64,000 nucleotides of DNA from contig CAYFWF010000007.1 of assembly GCA_964346815.1 (NCBI GenBank), positions 62,001 through 126,000 of the forward strand, in the 5' to 3' direction. A model generated the notes under the pieces. It made no database searches. It was not told where the DNA came from and worked only from the letters and a program-made list of their open reading frames with translations. The stretch is from CAYFWF01 sp964346815 (GTDB taxonomy: Bacteria; Acidobacteriota; Aminicenantia; Aminicenantales; Aminicenantaceae). Made by a program: the position numbers and the translations under genes. Shown here piece after piece: positions 1 to 8,631 of the stretch (its first letter is position 1; every line of letters starts with the position of its first letter).

Positions 1-472
1 CTTGGTAGTCGATGACTCCGCCGGGATGGGCCACCCACTGACCTCCGACCATGAACTGGTATTCGGTGTTGCTGCGGAATGCATCTGCCAGTCCTCCGTG
101 CCATCCAGCCAGTCCGACACCGCTGCGCACCGCTTCCAGCAGACCTTTCTCCTGTGCACCGGTGATCCGGGACATGGTGAACACCTGGACGATGAGATCC
201 AAAGATTTCAGCTTCTCTATATCCAGGTAAGAATCTAAAGTGTTGGATATTTCCACTTCAAAGCCCTGTTGTTCGAGCCAGGGAGCAAAGATGTCGACAC
301 ATTTTTTCGGTTCGTGGCCCTCCCAGCCTCCCCAGACGAAGAGAGCCTTTTTTTTCTTCTGGCCTGTCCAGGAAGGAAGGATCAACAGGAGCGTTATCAG
401 GAGAATGTGCAGAAAAAAGGCCGGTTTTCTAAATCCCCTGAGGCGCATCTTCGATCGCTGTTCTTGGTTCAT
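1..472 (-). CDS. ThuA-domain protein (partial, C-terminus beyond window)
   Basis: This gene runs off the left edge, so only its first 157 codons are visible. The start is an ATG at 472 with a GGAGAC ribosome site just upstream. Residues 13-37 form a hydrophobic signal segment (FLHILLITLLLILPSW), so the protein is probably exported. The mature part begins with ALFVWGGWEGHEP and continues with DLIVQVFTMSRIT and GLAGWHGG, the pattern of the ThuA glutamine-amidotransferase-like fold. The family was named from trehalose utilisation, but its biochemical role is poorly defined. The gene lies 10 bases downstream of the DUF1080 gene and is surely co-transcribed with it and with the Gfo/Idh/MocA oxidoreductase. 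That trio recurs in bacteria handling 3-keto sugars (family knowledge), so a role in that route is inferred. Confidence 0.85.
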   Translation of the reverse strand, partial: MNQEQRSKMRLRGFRKPAFFLHILLITLLLILPSWTGQKKKKALFVWGGWEGHEPKKCVDIFAPWLEQQGFEVEISNTLDSYLDIEKLKSLDLIVQVFTMSRITGAQEKGLLEAVRSGVGLAGWHGGLADAFRSNTEYQFMVGGQWVAHPGGVIDYQ

Positions 473-482
473 TTCGTCTCCT

Positions 483-1268
483 CTATTCGAGCTCTCTTAT
501 CCAAATATTTCGAAAACGGACGGGATTCCCGTGGTCTTGAAGGGAGATGGGGAGTTTTTCCGGATGGGATATATAAGGAGGCCTTTTTTTGTGATCTGTG
601 GGTCCTGTCAGGGTTCTGTTGTGGTGAACCAGGATGTTGTTGTGGAACACGGTCATATGGGCAGGTTGGGTCAGATTGCCGTCTGAATCGAAATGCGGTC
701 TGCGGAAAATGATATCAAAGGACTGCCACTCGCCAGGAGGCCGGCAGGCGTTCACAAGAGGAGGATATTGGCCATAGATGGATGCCGTCATCCCATCGGG
801 ATAGGTGGTGTTTTGATAACAATCGAGTACTTGAACCTCATATTTGTCCATCAGAAATACGCCGCTGTTGCTTCTGTCCTGGCCTTCTCCCACAGCAGGC
901 GTGGGTGCCATCCATTCGATGTGAAGCTGGCAATCCCCGAATTTCTTTTTGGTTCGGATGGATCCTGTCTTCTTGACGACTTCCATGGAGGCGTTCTTTA
1001 CCTTCCATCGGGCTGCCTGCCCTTTGCTGTCTTCCCATTGGGATAAATCTGTGCCATCGAAAAGAATGATTGCATCCGAGGGGGCAGGTACGGGATCTCC
1101 TCCAGGCCCGGGATGTACAATCGGGGGTTGAGGCCGGTCCAGATCGTGAATCTTCCATTGGATATCCGGTATTTTTTGTGTTGTATTGTCCATATTGCCC
1201 TCACATTCGAATGAACAGACAAGTGTGATAAAAACGAAAAGAACGATGGCCCAAACGATTTTCTCCAT
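483..1268 (-). CDS. DUF1080 / 3-keto-disaccharide hydrolase-like exported protein
   Basis: The 261-residue protein has an N-terminal hydrophobic signal (residues 4-18), then a linker rich in Pro and Gly, then a DUF1080 jelly-roll domain from about residue 65. Diagnostic segments are ILFDGTDLSQWED, a KFGDCQLHIEWM strand, the RSNSGVFLMDKYEVQVLD motif and EWQSFDIIFRRPHF. DUF1080 members include hydrolases acting on 3-keto-glycosides. GGAGGCAAGA precedes the ATG. The gene sits between the Gfo/Idh/MocA oxidoreductase (54 bases upstream) and the ThuA-like gene (10 bases downstream), fitting a route in which a sugar is oxidised at C3 and then cleaved. The exact glycoside is unknown. Two cysteines near residues 18-22 do not form a convincing lipobox, so I call it exported rather than lipoprotein. 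Confidence 0.88.
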   Translation of the reverse strand: MEKIVWAIVLFVFITLVCSFECEGNMDNTTQKIPDIQWKIHDLDRPQPPIVHPGPGGDPVPAPSDAIILFDGTDLSQWEDSKGQAARWKVKNASMEVVKKTGSIRTKKKFGDCQLHIEWMAPTPAVGEGQDRSNSGVFLMDKYEVQVLDCYQNTTYPDGMTASIYGQYPPLVNACRPPGEWQSFDIIFRRPHFDSDGNLTQPAHMTVFHNNILVHHNRTLTGPTDHKKRPPYISHPEKLPISLQDHGNPVRFRNIWIRELE

Positions 1269-1321
1269 TCTTGCCTCCAGAGAAAAAAATCATGAGTATT
1301 CAGGACAGCACTTGACAAAGT

Positions 1322-2713
1322 CTACAAGGACCAACCGAGGCGGTAAGATTTGTGGATGAATTGGTTTGCTTCGGGCAGGTTGGTGAACTCCATCTTTTCG
1401 CTGTCCCACAGCAATTTTGTGTGGTGTTCCTGCATGAGGACGGCGATATTTCCAAGAAGCATGGTTTCGGTCAAAGCGGCCGAGTAGGAAAAATCCGTGG
1501 TTGACTTCTTATCGGCTTTGATGGCTTCGATCCATTCCTCATGGATTCCTGGGGATCGGGGGATTGTTTTTTCAGGGCGCTTGTATTCTCTCATTGCGGA
1601 TTCAGGAACGAGACGGGGATTATCGCCGTAGGTGCTGCACGTAAGGATGCCCTTATCACCCATAAACAACACACCACCTCCTTCATCGCCCATCATACGA
1701 CCCTGTTCAATTTCTGGAGGTCTGGGCGGCATCAATCCTCCATCATACCAGATCAATTTAACAGGAGGCATGCTTCCTCGTGAAGGGAACTCGTAAATGA
1801 CAACTTCTGCCAGAGGGTAGGAGTCCTTGGTAAATACCGTTGAGCTGGCCTGTACAGAAACAGGATAATCGAGCTTGAGAGCCCAGTAGGGCTGGTCCAT
1901 CAAATGGGCCCCCATGTCACCAAGCGCACCTGTGCCAAAGTCCCACCACCCGCGCCAGGAAAAGGGGCAGTATGCTGGATGGTAGGGGCGGAAGGGAGCC
2001 GGGCCCAGCCACAGATTCCAATCCAGGGTCGAAGGCACTGAAGGGATTTCTTTGGGGGCCTCGATACCCTGAGGCCAGATAGGGCGATTGGTCCAGACAT
2101 GGACTTCACGCACGTCTCCGATCGCACCGTCCCAGATCCACTCATTGATCAGCCGCGCTCCTTCCATGGCGTGACCCTGGTTGCCCATTTGAGTGACTAC
2201 ATTGGCTTTTTCAGCGGCATTTACCAGCGTGCGCGCTTCCTTGACTGTGTGGGTCAAAGGTTTTTGAACAAAGGTGTGTTTACCCATCTGGATGGCCATC
2301 AAAGCGATCACCGCATGTGTATGATCGGGGGTGGATACTGTTATCGCATCGAGGCTTTTTTCCTTTTCGAGCATGATACGGAAGTCGCGGTATTTATTGG
2401 CCTTGTCGTACATCGGCTGATGCTGGGGATTGTTTTGTTCATGTTTCAGAAATTTCGCCATCTGTCTGTCGTCGACATCGCACAGGGCTACCACATTCTC
2501 CGAAGAGACACTCCAGATGTCTGAAGTCCCTTTCCCCCCGACACCCATGCAGCCGATGTTCAGCTTATCGCTGGGAGCCCTGTAATGTGGACCTCCCAGC
2601 ACATGACGGGGAACGACCATAAATCCTGCGGCAGCGGCTGCAGAAGTTCCCAGGAATTTACGCCGGGAGATTTTTAGAGTTTTTGCTGAGGAATTTTTTT
2701 TGGTCTCCTTCAT
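1322..2713 (-). CDS. Gfo/Idh/MocA family oxidoreductase with Tat signal
   Basis: The 463-residue protein carries a twin-arginine signal (ISRRKFLGTSAAAAAG, residues 16-31), so it is probably folded with its NAD(P) cofactor before export. A Rossmann region follows (KLNIGCMGVGGKGTSD). The family's active-site EKP lysine motif appears as QKPLTH in GKHTFVQKPLTHT, so the lysine is kept. The C-terminal part contains GTGALGDMGAHLMDQPYW, typical of this family. It is the promoter-proximal gene of the three-gene set with DUF1080 and ThuA. Such Tat-exported members oxidise sugars or sugar glycosides, and here a 3-keto-forming dehydrogenase is a reasonable inference. The ribosome site is weak (GGATCGGAACG), but this start gives a complete Tat n-region. 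Confidence 0.92.
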   Translation of the reverse strand: MKETKKNSSAKTLKISRRKFLGTSAAAAAGFMVVPRHVLGGPHYRAPSDKLNIGCMGVGGKGTSDIWSVSSENVVALCDVDDRQMAKFLKHEQNNPQHQPMYDKANKYRDFRIMLEKEKSLDAITVSTPDHTHAVIALMAIQMGKHTFVQKPLTHTVKEARTLVNAAEKANVVTQMGNQGHAMEGARLINEWIWDGAIGDVREVHVWTNRPIWPQGIEAPKEIPSVPSTLDWNLWLGPAPFRPYHPAYCPFSWRGWWDFGTGALGDMGAHLMDQPYWALKLDYPVSVQASSTVFTKDSYPLAEVVIYEFPSRGSMPPVKLIWYDGGLMPPRPPEIEQGRMMGDEGGGVLFMGDKGILTCSTYGDNPRLVPESAMREYKRPEKTIPRSPGIHEEWIEAIKADKKSTTDFSYSAALTETMLLGNIAVLMQEHHTKLLWDSEKMEFTNLPEANQFIHKSYRLGWSL

Positions 2714-2836
2714 CGTTCCGATCCTTTCAATCTAACGTTCGTTTTATTGATTCTCTTCCATTTTGTGTAAGCATAATTTTCAGAGTTTCTTTCCATTAGA
2801 GCTTGTCCGAATAAATAGGTCACACCGATATCAATA

Positions 2837-2865
2837 TTAATATACTCTTAACAGGACATAGTCAA
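2837..2865 (-). promoter_or_regulatory. Sigma-70-type promoter for the Gfo/Idh/MocA-DUF1080-ThuA operon
   Basis: Read on the minus strand, TTGACT (2860-2865) is followed after exactly 17 bases by TATTAA (2837-2842). It lies about 125 bases upstream of the oxidoreductase start. The same TTGACT -35 element recurs at several other promoters in this window. Confidence 0.5.
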
Positions 2866-2876
2866 CTATGAAGAGG

Positions 2877-2986
2877 TCATTTATACTCCGAAAAATTGAC
2901 GTGGGCCAGGCGCCACTCGTCGAGTTCCTTCACACAGACAAATGTGAAAGGGCCTTTCTGGATTTGTGCTGATCGGCTTTGTATGA
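2877..2986 (-). pseudogene. Remnant of an NTF2/SnoaL-like protein C-terminus
   Basis: Between the Nramp-like gene and the oxidoreductase operon, the minus strand encodes about 35 residues in one frame. They contain QKGPFTFVCVKE, then LDEWRLAHVNFSEYK, then TGA at 2877-2879. The pattern TFV-x-V-K-x-x-x-x-EWR-LAHV-x-FSEY is how SnoaL/NTF2-like (DUF4440-type) proteins commonly end. The frame is closed upstream by a TAG inside the 3' end of the Nramp-like gene. There is no start codon or ribosome site, so only a C-terminal fragment survives. The assignment rests on pattern recognition alone. Confidence 0.4.
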
Positions 2987-2988
2987 GT

Positions 2989-4368
2989 TTATTTCCAAAA
3001 TCCTAAAACAGAAAGAATCTTTATAACCGCACCTGCAGCTACGACTAGAATCGCCATCATGAGCAGGGTGTTCCAGGCAGCTCCCTTTATGCCTCGGTTG
3101 GTTTCTTTCCCCAGATAGCTTTTCTTGTTCTGGAGAAGGAAAAAGCCGATATAGGCGATGGGCATCATGATCAGGTTGAATGAGGAGACGATTACCGGAA
3201 GCCAGAAGGGCATCTTAGTGAATGCTCCGATGATACCGATATTGGCGACCATGGTGCTTATCCTGTAAGCCCTTCCATGAAACTCGAAATGCAGCATCTC
3301 GCTGAGCACGAATCCGCAGATCAGCATTTCGATGACAAGGGTTGTGAGACACATGCTCAAGATTCCGAGAGAGAAGACCACTCGGCCGAAGGTTAATCCG
3401 GCAAGAGGTTGAAGCGCATGAGCTGCATCCACGGCATCCGCAACTCTGATTCCCTCGACATTCAGAGTGTTGGCACAGGCAATGATCACGAAGCTCGTGG
3501 CCAGGACAAAGGGAAAGAACATGGTTGTGCCCAGATCGAAATTTTTCAAACCTCGATGTTCTTTTCCCCAGCCCCGGGCCAGTAAGGTGTAGGGATACAA
3601 AAAGGTCATGTTGACGCCTACGGCAGCCCCCAGCTGTCCGAGAACGATGGTGATGCCTTCCCGGTTCCATGGAATGTGGAAGGAAAAATATCCTTTGAAA
3701 ACTTCGCTCCATTTCACGCCGGTTTTGATAACCACGAGCAGAAAGGCTGCCACCATGAACATCAGCATGTACTTGAGGATTCGCTCGAATGCGCGGATGG
3801 CCTTACGGCTTCCCTTTTCGTAGCTCCAGCAAATGCTGGTTCCGACGATGAGCAGGAGCAGGGCAACCACTCCCTTTGGGACGTGAATGCCAGATACATC
3901 AAAGATGTCCCTGCCCACAGCCGTCCCAAGAGAATACTGTGGAAACTGCCAGACCACGGAGGCTAAAAAAACGTTAAATCCCCAGAGAATCGCTACCACG
4001 GGATGGAGTTTTTTCCAGAACACGTCATAAGGACGGGCCCTGGTGATGAGGAGCTGATGTCCTATGGCGGCGAACATCATCACGCCCAGAAGCATAGCGA
4101 CAGGCTGAACCCAGAGCAGGCGATAGCCGTAGACGGCTCCAGCAAAAATGGCCGAGCCTGCAGATCCGGCGCCGAGAGTCAAAGCACTCTGTACCCATCC
4201 CGGCCCGGAAAGTTTCCAGTAGCCTTTCCATCGCTGCCAGAAATGCGGACGGTCTGCGATTTCTGTTAGAAACTTTTTTTCCTGTTCCAGCGCGTCGGGA
4301 TCTCGTTCCTCCACCATAGGCAGTCCGCGCCGCAGTTCGCTGTTCGGATGGATTCCCTTTTTGGACAT
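2989..4368 (-). CDS. Nramp-fold transporter lacking the metal-binding motif
   Basis: A polytopic membrane protein of about 459 residues with roughly 11 hydrophobic helices and a charged cytoplasmic N-terminus of about 50 residues. The first helix reads GPGWVQSALTLGAGSAGS, then AGAVYGYRLLW, which aligns with Nramp/MntH helix 1, where the canonical sequence is GPG..(x)DPGN..AGA.YGY.LLW. The metal-coordinating DPGN is replaced by GAGSA. In helix 6 the canonical MPHN region reads VGVNMTFLY, so the methionine-proline-histidine is also lost. The fold is therefore Nramp, but transport of Mn/Fe is doubtful and the substrate is unknown. The start is uncertain: a TTG at 4413 would add 15 residues. I prefer the ATG at 4368 because MSKKG begins a normal cytoplasmic tail, although neither start has a strong ribosome site. 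Confidence 0.85.
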   Translation of the reverse strand: MSKKGIHPNSELRRGLPMVEERDPDALEQEKKFLTEIADRPHFWQRWKGYWKLSGPGWVQSALTLGAGSAGSAIFAGAVYGYRLLWVQPVAMLLGVMMFAAIGHQLLITRARPYDVFWKKLHPVVAILWGFNVFLASVVWQFPQYSLGTAVGRDIFDVSGIHVPKGVVALLLLIVGTSICWSYEKGSRKAIRAFERILKYMLMFMVAAFLLVVIKTGVKWSEVFKGYFSFHIPWNREGITIVLGQLGAAVGVNMTFLYPYTLLARGWGKEHRGLKNFDLGTTMFFPFVLATSFVIIACANTLNVEGIRVADAVDAAHALQPLAGLTFGRVVFSLGILSMCLTTLVIEMLICGFVLSEMLHFEFHGRAYRISTMVANIGIIGAFTKMPFWLPVIVSSFNLIMMPIAYIGFFLLQNKKSYLGKETNRGIKGAAWNTLLMMAILVVAAGAVIKILSVLGFWK

Positions 4369-4513
4369 TTTGGATTCAACATCATTTTTACCGGAGAATG
4401 TCCAAAAGGTCAAAGAGAAATGTCGATGCTTTTATTTTGTGTGCCCCTCGCCTGTAAAATCACAGAATAAGAATAGCTCTTTTGCCTGATTTTGAAGTTT
4501 TTGGCGAGGTTCC

Positions 4514-6235
4514 TCAGTTCAAGCCTTTAGCCAACCCGCTGCCTCGGGGATCGGAACCTCCCTTGAATAAGGAGGGCTTTCCGTTTTTCCCGTACTCTAT
4601 AGTTAGGCCGTGGGCATTTCCTATTCCGCCTGGCCTGCTGATTATCCGGATGTTATGGCCTACAGATCTGAGGCGTTCGATCACCTGTTTGCTGATTCCT
4701 TCTTCTATCAGGATCCTGTCCGGCTCCACAAAAGTCACCCTCGGTGAAGTCAAGGCCTGTTGAATGTTCATCTTGAAGTCCAAAAGGTTCATCACCATCT
4801 GGGGAACCGTTTGGCCGATAGTATGTCCTCCGGGTGTGCCCAGAGCAGCCCAGGGCTTTCCATTTTTTACGATGATGGTCGGGCAGTCACCCGAGAGTTT
4901 GCGCCTTCCCGGGTGGGCGTCCATCGGGTTTCCCTTGGGCTCGAAGGTACAGAAAGAGAGAGAGTTGTTGAGCCAGATTCCGGTGCCTTCAGGCATGATC
5001 CCACTACCGAAACCTCCTCCCAGGGTCTGGGTTGCACTGACGATATTGCCCTCGGAGTCTGCCACCACAAAATGAGTGGTGTGCCGCGCTCTCTCTGCTT
5101 CCAGTTTGGGATAATGAAAGGGTTTGGATTCCGTCATTTTAATCTGCGCGGTTTGTTCCTCCCAGTAGTCCTTTGAGAGCAGCTCGCCCAGAGGAGGCGG
5201 ATTGACTTCTGGATCGCCCGCATAGCGCAGCCGACACCAGAAAGCGTGTTTGGTCACTTCGAGAAAACGGTGCAGCATGTCAAAAGAATTGTGGCCCATT
5301 CCGGCCACGTCGAACCGGCTCATCAATCCCAGCCGGATCAGGGAAGGGAAGGCTGTGCTGGGCGGCGATGCCGTGAAAATTTCACAATCTCTGTACGTGA
5401 TGTGAATGGGTTTCCACCATTCAGCCCGGTCGTTCTCCAAGTCTTTAATGGTCAGAAATCCTCCTGACTCGGACATGGCTCTGCCGATTGCCTTACCAAG
5501 AATTCCTCCATAGACAGCCTTTGCTCCTTGTAGTGCAATGAGACGGAGGGAATGGGCAAGGTCCTTCTGTATAAGCCGGTCACCGGCTTTCAGAGCCTGT
5601 CCGTCCTTACCGTAGATGCTTTTGGCATGTTCGGGAAAATCGTCAAAGCGATATTCGATCATCCGGGCCATGCCTTTGTCCAGTACAAATCCCTGTTCTG
5701 CAGCCTTTAGAGCAGGGTGAAAAAGATCTTTCCACCCAAGATTCCCGTAGGTTTCTGCCAGAGCCTCCCATGCATTCACATTCCCGGGTGTGGAGACCGC
5801 CTTGGGGCCGTAACGGTTTTTCTTGTAATCGGGGTGGGGTTTTCGGAAAACATCGGAATTTACTGCCTGGGGTATCTTTCCAGAGGAATCCAGAAATCTG
5901 ATCACTTCTTTTTTGGAGTCATAGATGAGGATGGTTCCATAGCCTCCGATTCCTGAGTTCCACGGCTCCACAACATTCAAGGTGGCGGCCACAGCCACGG
6001 CGGCATCGAAGGCGTTTCCGTCCTGTTTGAGAATCTCCAGTCCCGCTTCTGTGGCAAGAGGATGGGCCGTACTGACCATGCCTAGGGTTCCTGCGGCCGG
6101 GACTCTCTTGTTCGGATCCTCTTCTTGTCTTTGACTCAAGGATGTTAAGGTTGCGATTGTGAGGATCGTCGTGAGAAAAACGAAGTGTTTCTTATCGATT
6201 TTCATAGTCGTTCTATTCGTTGGTAAGTCCTTCAT
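4514..6235 (-). CDS. Gamma-glutamyltranspeptidase-family Ntn hydrolase
   Basis: A 573-residue preproenzyme with an N-terminal signal (hydrophobic residues 18-34). It has the full family layout: GMVSTAHPLATEAGLEIL, DGNAFDAAVAVA, then the autoprocessing site RHTTHF, where Thr386 should become the N-terminal nucleophile of the small subunit. Later come SATQTLGGGFGSG, WLNNSL and LGTPGGHTIGQ. The arginine that binds the gamma-glutamyl carboxylate in classical enzymes (motif DxREKAP) is missing: the corresponding segment is FLDSSGKIP. This resembles the less understood YwrD-like branch, so the substrate may not be glutathione. GGGATAGG upstream of the ATG at 6235 favours this start over an internal ATG at 6205. 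It is transcribed toward the Nramp-like gene, with a 100-150 base gap. Confidence 0.9.
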   Translation of the reverse strand: MKDLPTNRTTMKIDKKHFVFLTTILTIATLTSLSQRQEEDPNKRVPAAGTLGMVSTAHPLATEAGLEILKQDGNAFDAAVAVAATLNVVEPWNSGIGGYGTILIYDSKKEVIRFLDSSGKIPQAVNSDVFRKPHPDYKKNRYGPKAVSTPGNVNAWEALAETYGNLGWKDLFHPALKAAEQGFVLDKGMARMIEYRFDDFPEHAKSIYGKDGQALKAGDRLIQKDLAHSLRLIALQGAKAVYGGILGKAIGRAMSESGGFLTIKDLENDRAEWWKPIHITYRDCEIFTASPPSTAFPSLIRLGLMSRFDVAGMGHNSFDMLHRFLEVTKHAFWCRLRYAGDPEVNPPPLGELLSKDYWEEQTAQIKMTESKPFHYPKLEAERARHTTHFVVADSEGNIVSATQTLGGGFGSGIMPEGTGIWLNNSLSFCTFEPKGNPMDAHPGRRKLSGDCPTIIVKNGKPWAALGTPGGHTIGQTVPQMVMNLLDFKMNIQQALTSPRVTFVEPDRILIEEGISKQVIERLRSVGHNIRIISRPGGIGNAHGLTIEYGKNGKPSLFKGGSDPRGSGLAKGLN

Positions 6236-6299
6236 GGAAGCCTATCCCAATTTGCTTTTTCAGTCAAGAAGGGAAAAGCTGACGTGAGGAAGAACAAAA

Positions 6300-6328
6300 T
6301 TTACAGGATTTTGGTATTTTGATAAGAT
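6300..6328 (+). promoter_or_regulatory. Promoter for the small membrane protein and heparinase-like gene
   Basis: TTTACA (6300-6305), a 17-base spacer and TAAGAT (6323-6328) lie about 30 bases before the small membrane protein. No other credible promoter precedes the heparinase-like gene, so both are probably transcribed from here. Confidence 0.35.
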
Positions 6329-6357
6329 GAAGACGAAGATTAGTAAGAAAACGTGGG

Positions 6358-6603
6358 ATGAGCAATCCTTTCTTGGGCAGAAATGTGACCTGGAAGATCA
6401 TCATAAGACGAGCCGCAGGGCTTTTGGTTTTCCTTTTTTTTATCAATTTAGTCCTTCTGATCGCTGAACTTTTGACCAGCAGGCATTTTTCTGTCCTTCC
6501 CTTTCAAGAGTACTCCATAGGCTGGCGTGTGGGGCTGACTCTCTTCTGGCTTATTTTCTGGCTGGTTATCTATCGTGCTCTGGGAGGAGCTCAAAAAAAG
6601 TAG
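6358..6603 (+). CDS. Small two-helix membrane protein, unknown function
   Basis: An 81-residue protein with two clear membrane segments, roughly residues 20-38 (LLVFLFFINLVLLIAELL) and 56-73 (VGLTLFWLIFWLVIYRAL), and a basic tail ending GGAQKK. I do not recognise a family. The base composition and continuous hydrophobic pattern look coding. It is followed after 27 bases by the heparinase-like gene on the same strand, suggesting an operon. The ATG is preceded only by GTGGG, a poor ribosome site, so the start is not secure. Confidence 0.5.
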   Translation: MSNPFLGRNVTWKIIIRRAAGLLVFLFFINLVLLIAELLTSRHFSVLPFQEYSIGWRVGLTLFWLIFWLVIYRALGGAQKK

Positions 6604-6630
6604 AGAAATTAGGAAGATGGGAGTGCATTT

Positions 6631-8595
6631 ATGAAGATAAGAAATTTTCTTATTACATTTTTGGCCTTTGGATTCATGTTGACTTCTTTTGGATCCGGAC
6701 AGGAGGAACGCAACCTACTCAGCAAAACATATCCCCCTGAAAAGCTGAAAAAGGTCATTCTGCCTGCAGAAGAATGGCATCCCTTTCCCAGATCGTCTGA
6801 GCATCAGGAATGGCGATTACTTCCCATCCGGGTACGAACGGCTCACATCCAGCGGGCTGAAAAACATCTGAACGGAGACTGGGAGACACCTAAGGCATCT
6901 GCCTTTTTAGAGTATGTACGAAACGGAAACAGAAGCAATTATCAGAGGGTATCCTTCGGCCGGAGGACACAACTGGCTGAACTCGTGCTCGGAGAGTGCA
7001 TCGAGGGGAAAGGACGTTTTCTGGATGATATCATGAACGGTGTCTGGACCATCTGCGAGGAGACCTACTGGGGCGTTCCTGCCCATGTCGGTGTACAGAA
7101 ACGCGGCCCAGGCCTTCCGGATGTCACAGAGCCGACAGTCGATCTTTTCGCCGCTGAAACAGGAATGCTCCTGGCATGGACAGACTATCTGGTGGGGGAT
7201 GAATTGAACCGCATTTCACCCCTAATTCGTGAACGTATCCACTATGAGGTCGATCGCCGTATCCTCTCCGTCAACCTCGAAAGGGATGATTTCTGGTGGA
7301 TGGGCTTTGACGGACGGGTGGTGAACAACTGGAATCCATGGATTTGCTCCAATTGGCTTGCGGCTGTTCTCATCCTGGAGAAAGATCCAGAGCGGAGGAT
7401 CCGGTCCATCCATAAAATCCTTAGGTGCCTGGATAATTTTTTAAATCCCTATCCGCGAGATGGCGGGTGTGATGAAGGGCCCGGTTACTGGAACAGAGCA
7501 GGTGGCTCTCTCTACGACTGCCTGGAACTTCTCTCCACCGCATCCAGGGGCCGGATCGATATATTCGGACACCCTCTGATCAGAGAAATCGGCAGATACA
7601 TTTATCGTGTATACATCAGCTACCCTTATTTTGTCAATTTCGCCGACGCTGCAGCCAAGATCAATGCGGATTCGAGCCTGATTTTTCGGTACGGAAGGAG
7701 TATCGAGGATAAAGACATGATGGGTTTCGGATCATTTCTGGCTGAAAAGCAAAACTTAGGCCAGGATTATATTCGAGGGAGCTTCGGGAGCTTGGGAAGA
7801 ATGTTACCACTCCTTTTCCATCTTGATGAATTGTTTGAGGCAGAGCCCAAAGAACCTCTGGTGCAGGATTTCTGGCTTCCAGAGCTGGAGGTGATGGGGG
7901 CACGCTCCTATGACGGGTCGAACAAAGGTTTTTATGTGGCCGCTAAAGGGGGCCACAACGCGGAGAGTCACAACCATAACGATGTGGGAAATTTTATTGT
8001 CTATGTGGATGGATATCCGGCAATCATTGATGTGGGAGTTGAAACATACACTGCAAAGACTTTCAGCAGCCAGCGCTATGAGATTTGGACCATGCAGTCG
8101 GCTTTCCATAATTTACCCACCATTAACGGTATGATGCAGGAAAACGGGAGCGAATACCGGGCTGCCGAGGTGGACTATATTCGTGAGGAGAACAAAGTCA
8201 TGTTTAGCCAGGACATTTCAAAAGCCTATCCAGATGAGGCCAAAGTCAAATCCTGGAGACGCAGCATCATCCTTAACAGAGGGGAGAATGTCATCGTTCA
8301 TGACCGGTATGAGTTAGGAGATGTGTTCCAGAACCTGAAGATGATCTTGATGACTTGGCGCAGGCCGGATTTGGAGAAAGAGGGCATTATCAGGCTGGAA
8401 AACCCGGCAGAGGTCCGCGATCTCGAGCCTGTCACTGTAAAGTATGAAAAAAACAAGTTCCGGGTAGATATTGAGACCATCCCTCTAGAAGACGATAGAC
8501 TTCGATCCTCCTGGGGAGACAGGCTTTACAGAATATTGCTGACAGCGAAGGAGAAGTCCTTGAAAGACGAGTTCTCCATTCGTGTCGAGCGGTGA
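6631..8595 (+). CDS. Heparinase II/III-like polysaccharide lyase, exported
   Basis: A 654-residue protein with a signal peptide (residues 1-23, LITFLAFGFMLTSF core). Residues about 70-400 are helical with many aromatic pairs (WWMGFDGRVVNNWNPW, DGGCDEGPGYWNRAGG), as in the alpha/alpha toroid of heparinase II/III enzymes. From about residue 425 a beta-rich domain starts, with the family signature GGHNAESHNHNDVGNFIVYV. Its histidines and asparagine belong to the metal and active site of PL12/PL15/PL17/PL21-type lyases. Family members cleave uronic-acid polysaccharides by beta-elimination. The exact polymer cannot be read from the sequence. It probably acts in the periplasm. GGGAG precedes the start by eight bases. 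Confidence 0.85.
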   Translation: MKIRNFLITFLAFGFMLTSFGSGQEERNLLSKTYPPEKLKKVILPAEEWHPFPRSSEHQEWRLLPIRVRTAHIQRAEKHLNGDWETPKASAFLEYVRNGNRSNYQRVSFGRRTQLAELVLGECIEGKGRFLDDIMNGVWTICEETYWGVPAHVGVQKRGPGLPDVTEPTVDLFAAETGMLLAWTDYLVGDELNRISPLIRERIHYEVDRRILSVNLERDDFWWMGFDGRVVNNWNPWICSNWLAAVLILEKDPERRIRSIHKILRCLDNFLNPYPRDGGCDEGPGYWNRAGGSLYDCLELLSTASRGRIDIFGHPLIREIGRYIYRVYISYPYFVNFADAAAKINADSSLIFRYGRSIEDKDMMGFGSFLAEKQNLGQDYIRGSFGSLGRMLPLLFHLDELFEAEPKEPLVQDFWLPELEVMGARSYDGSNKGFYVAAKGGHNAESHNHNDVGNFIVYVDGYPAIIDVGVETYTAKTFSSQRYEIWTMQSAFHNLPTINGMMQENGSEYRAAEVDYIREENKVMFSQDISKAYPDEAKVKSWRRSIILNRGENVIVHDRYELGDVFQNLKMILMTWRRPDLEKEGIIRLENPAEVRDLEPVTVKYEKNKFRVDIETIPLEDDRLRSSWGDRLYRILLTAKEKSLKDEFSIRVER

Positions 8596-8631
8596 TCAGT
8601 GGTCAGGATTCGTTTCTCGTGAAGTCTGAGT

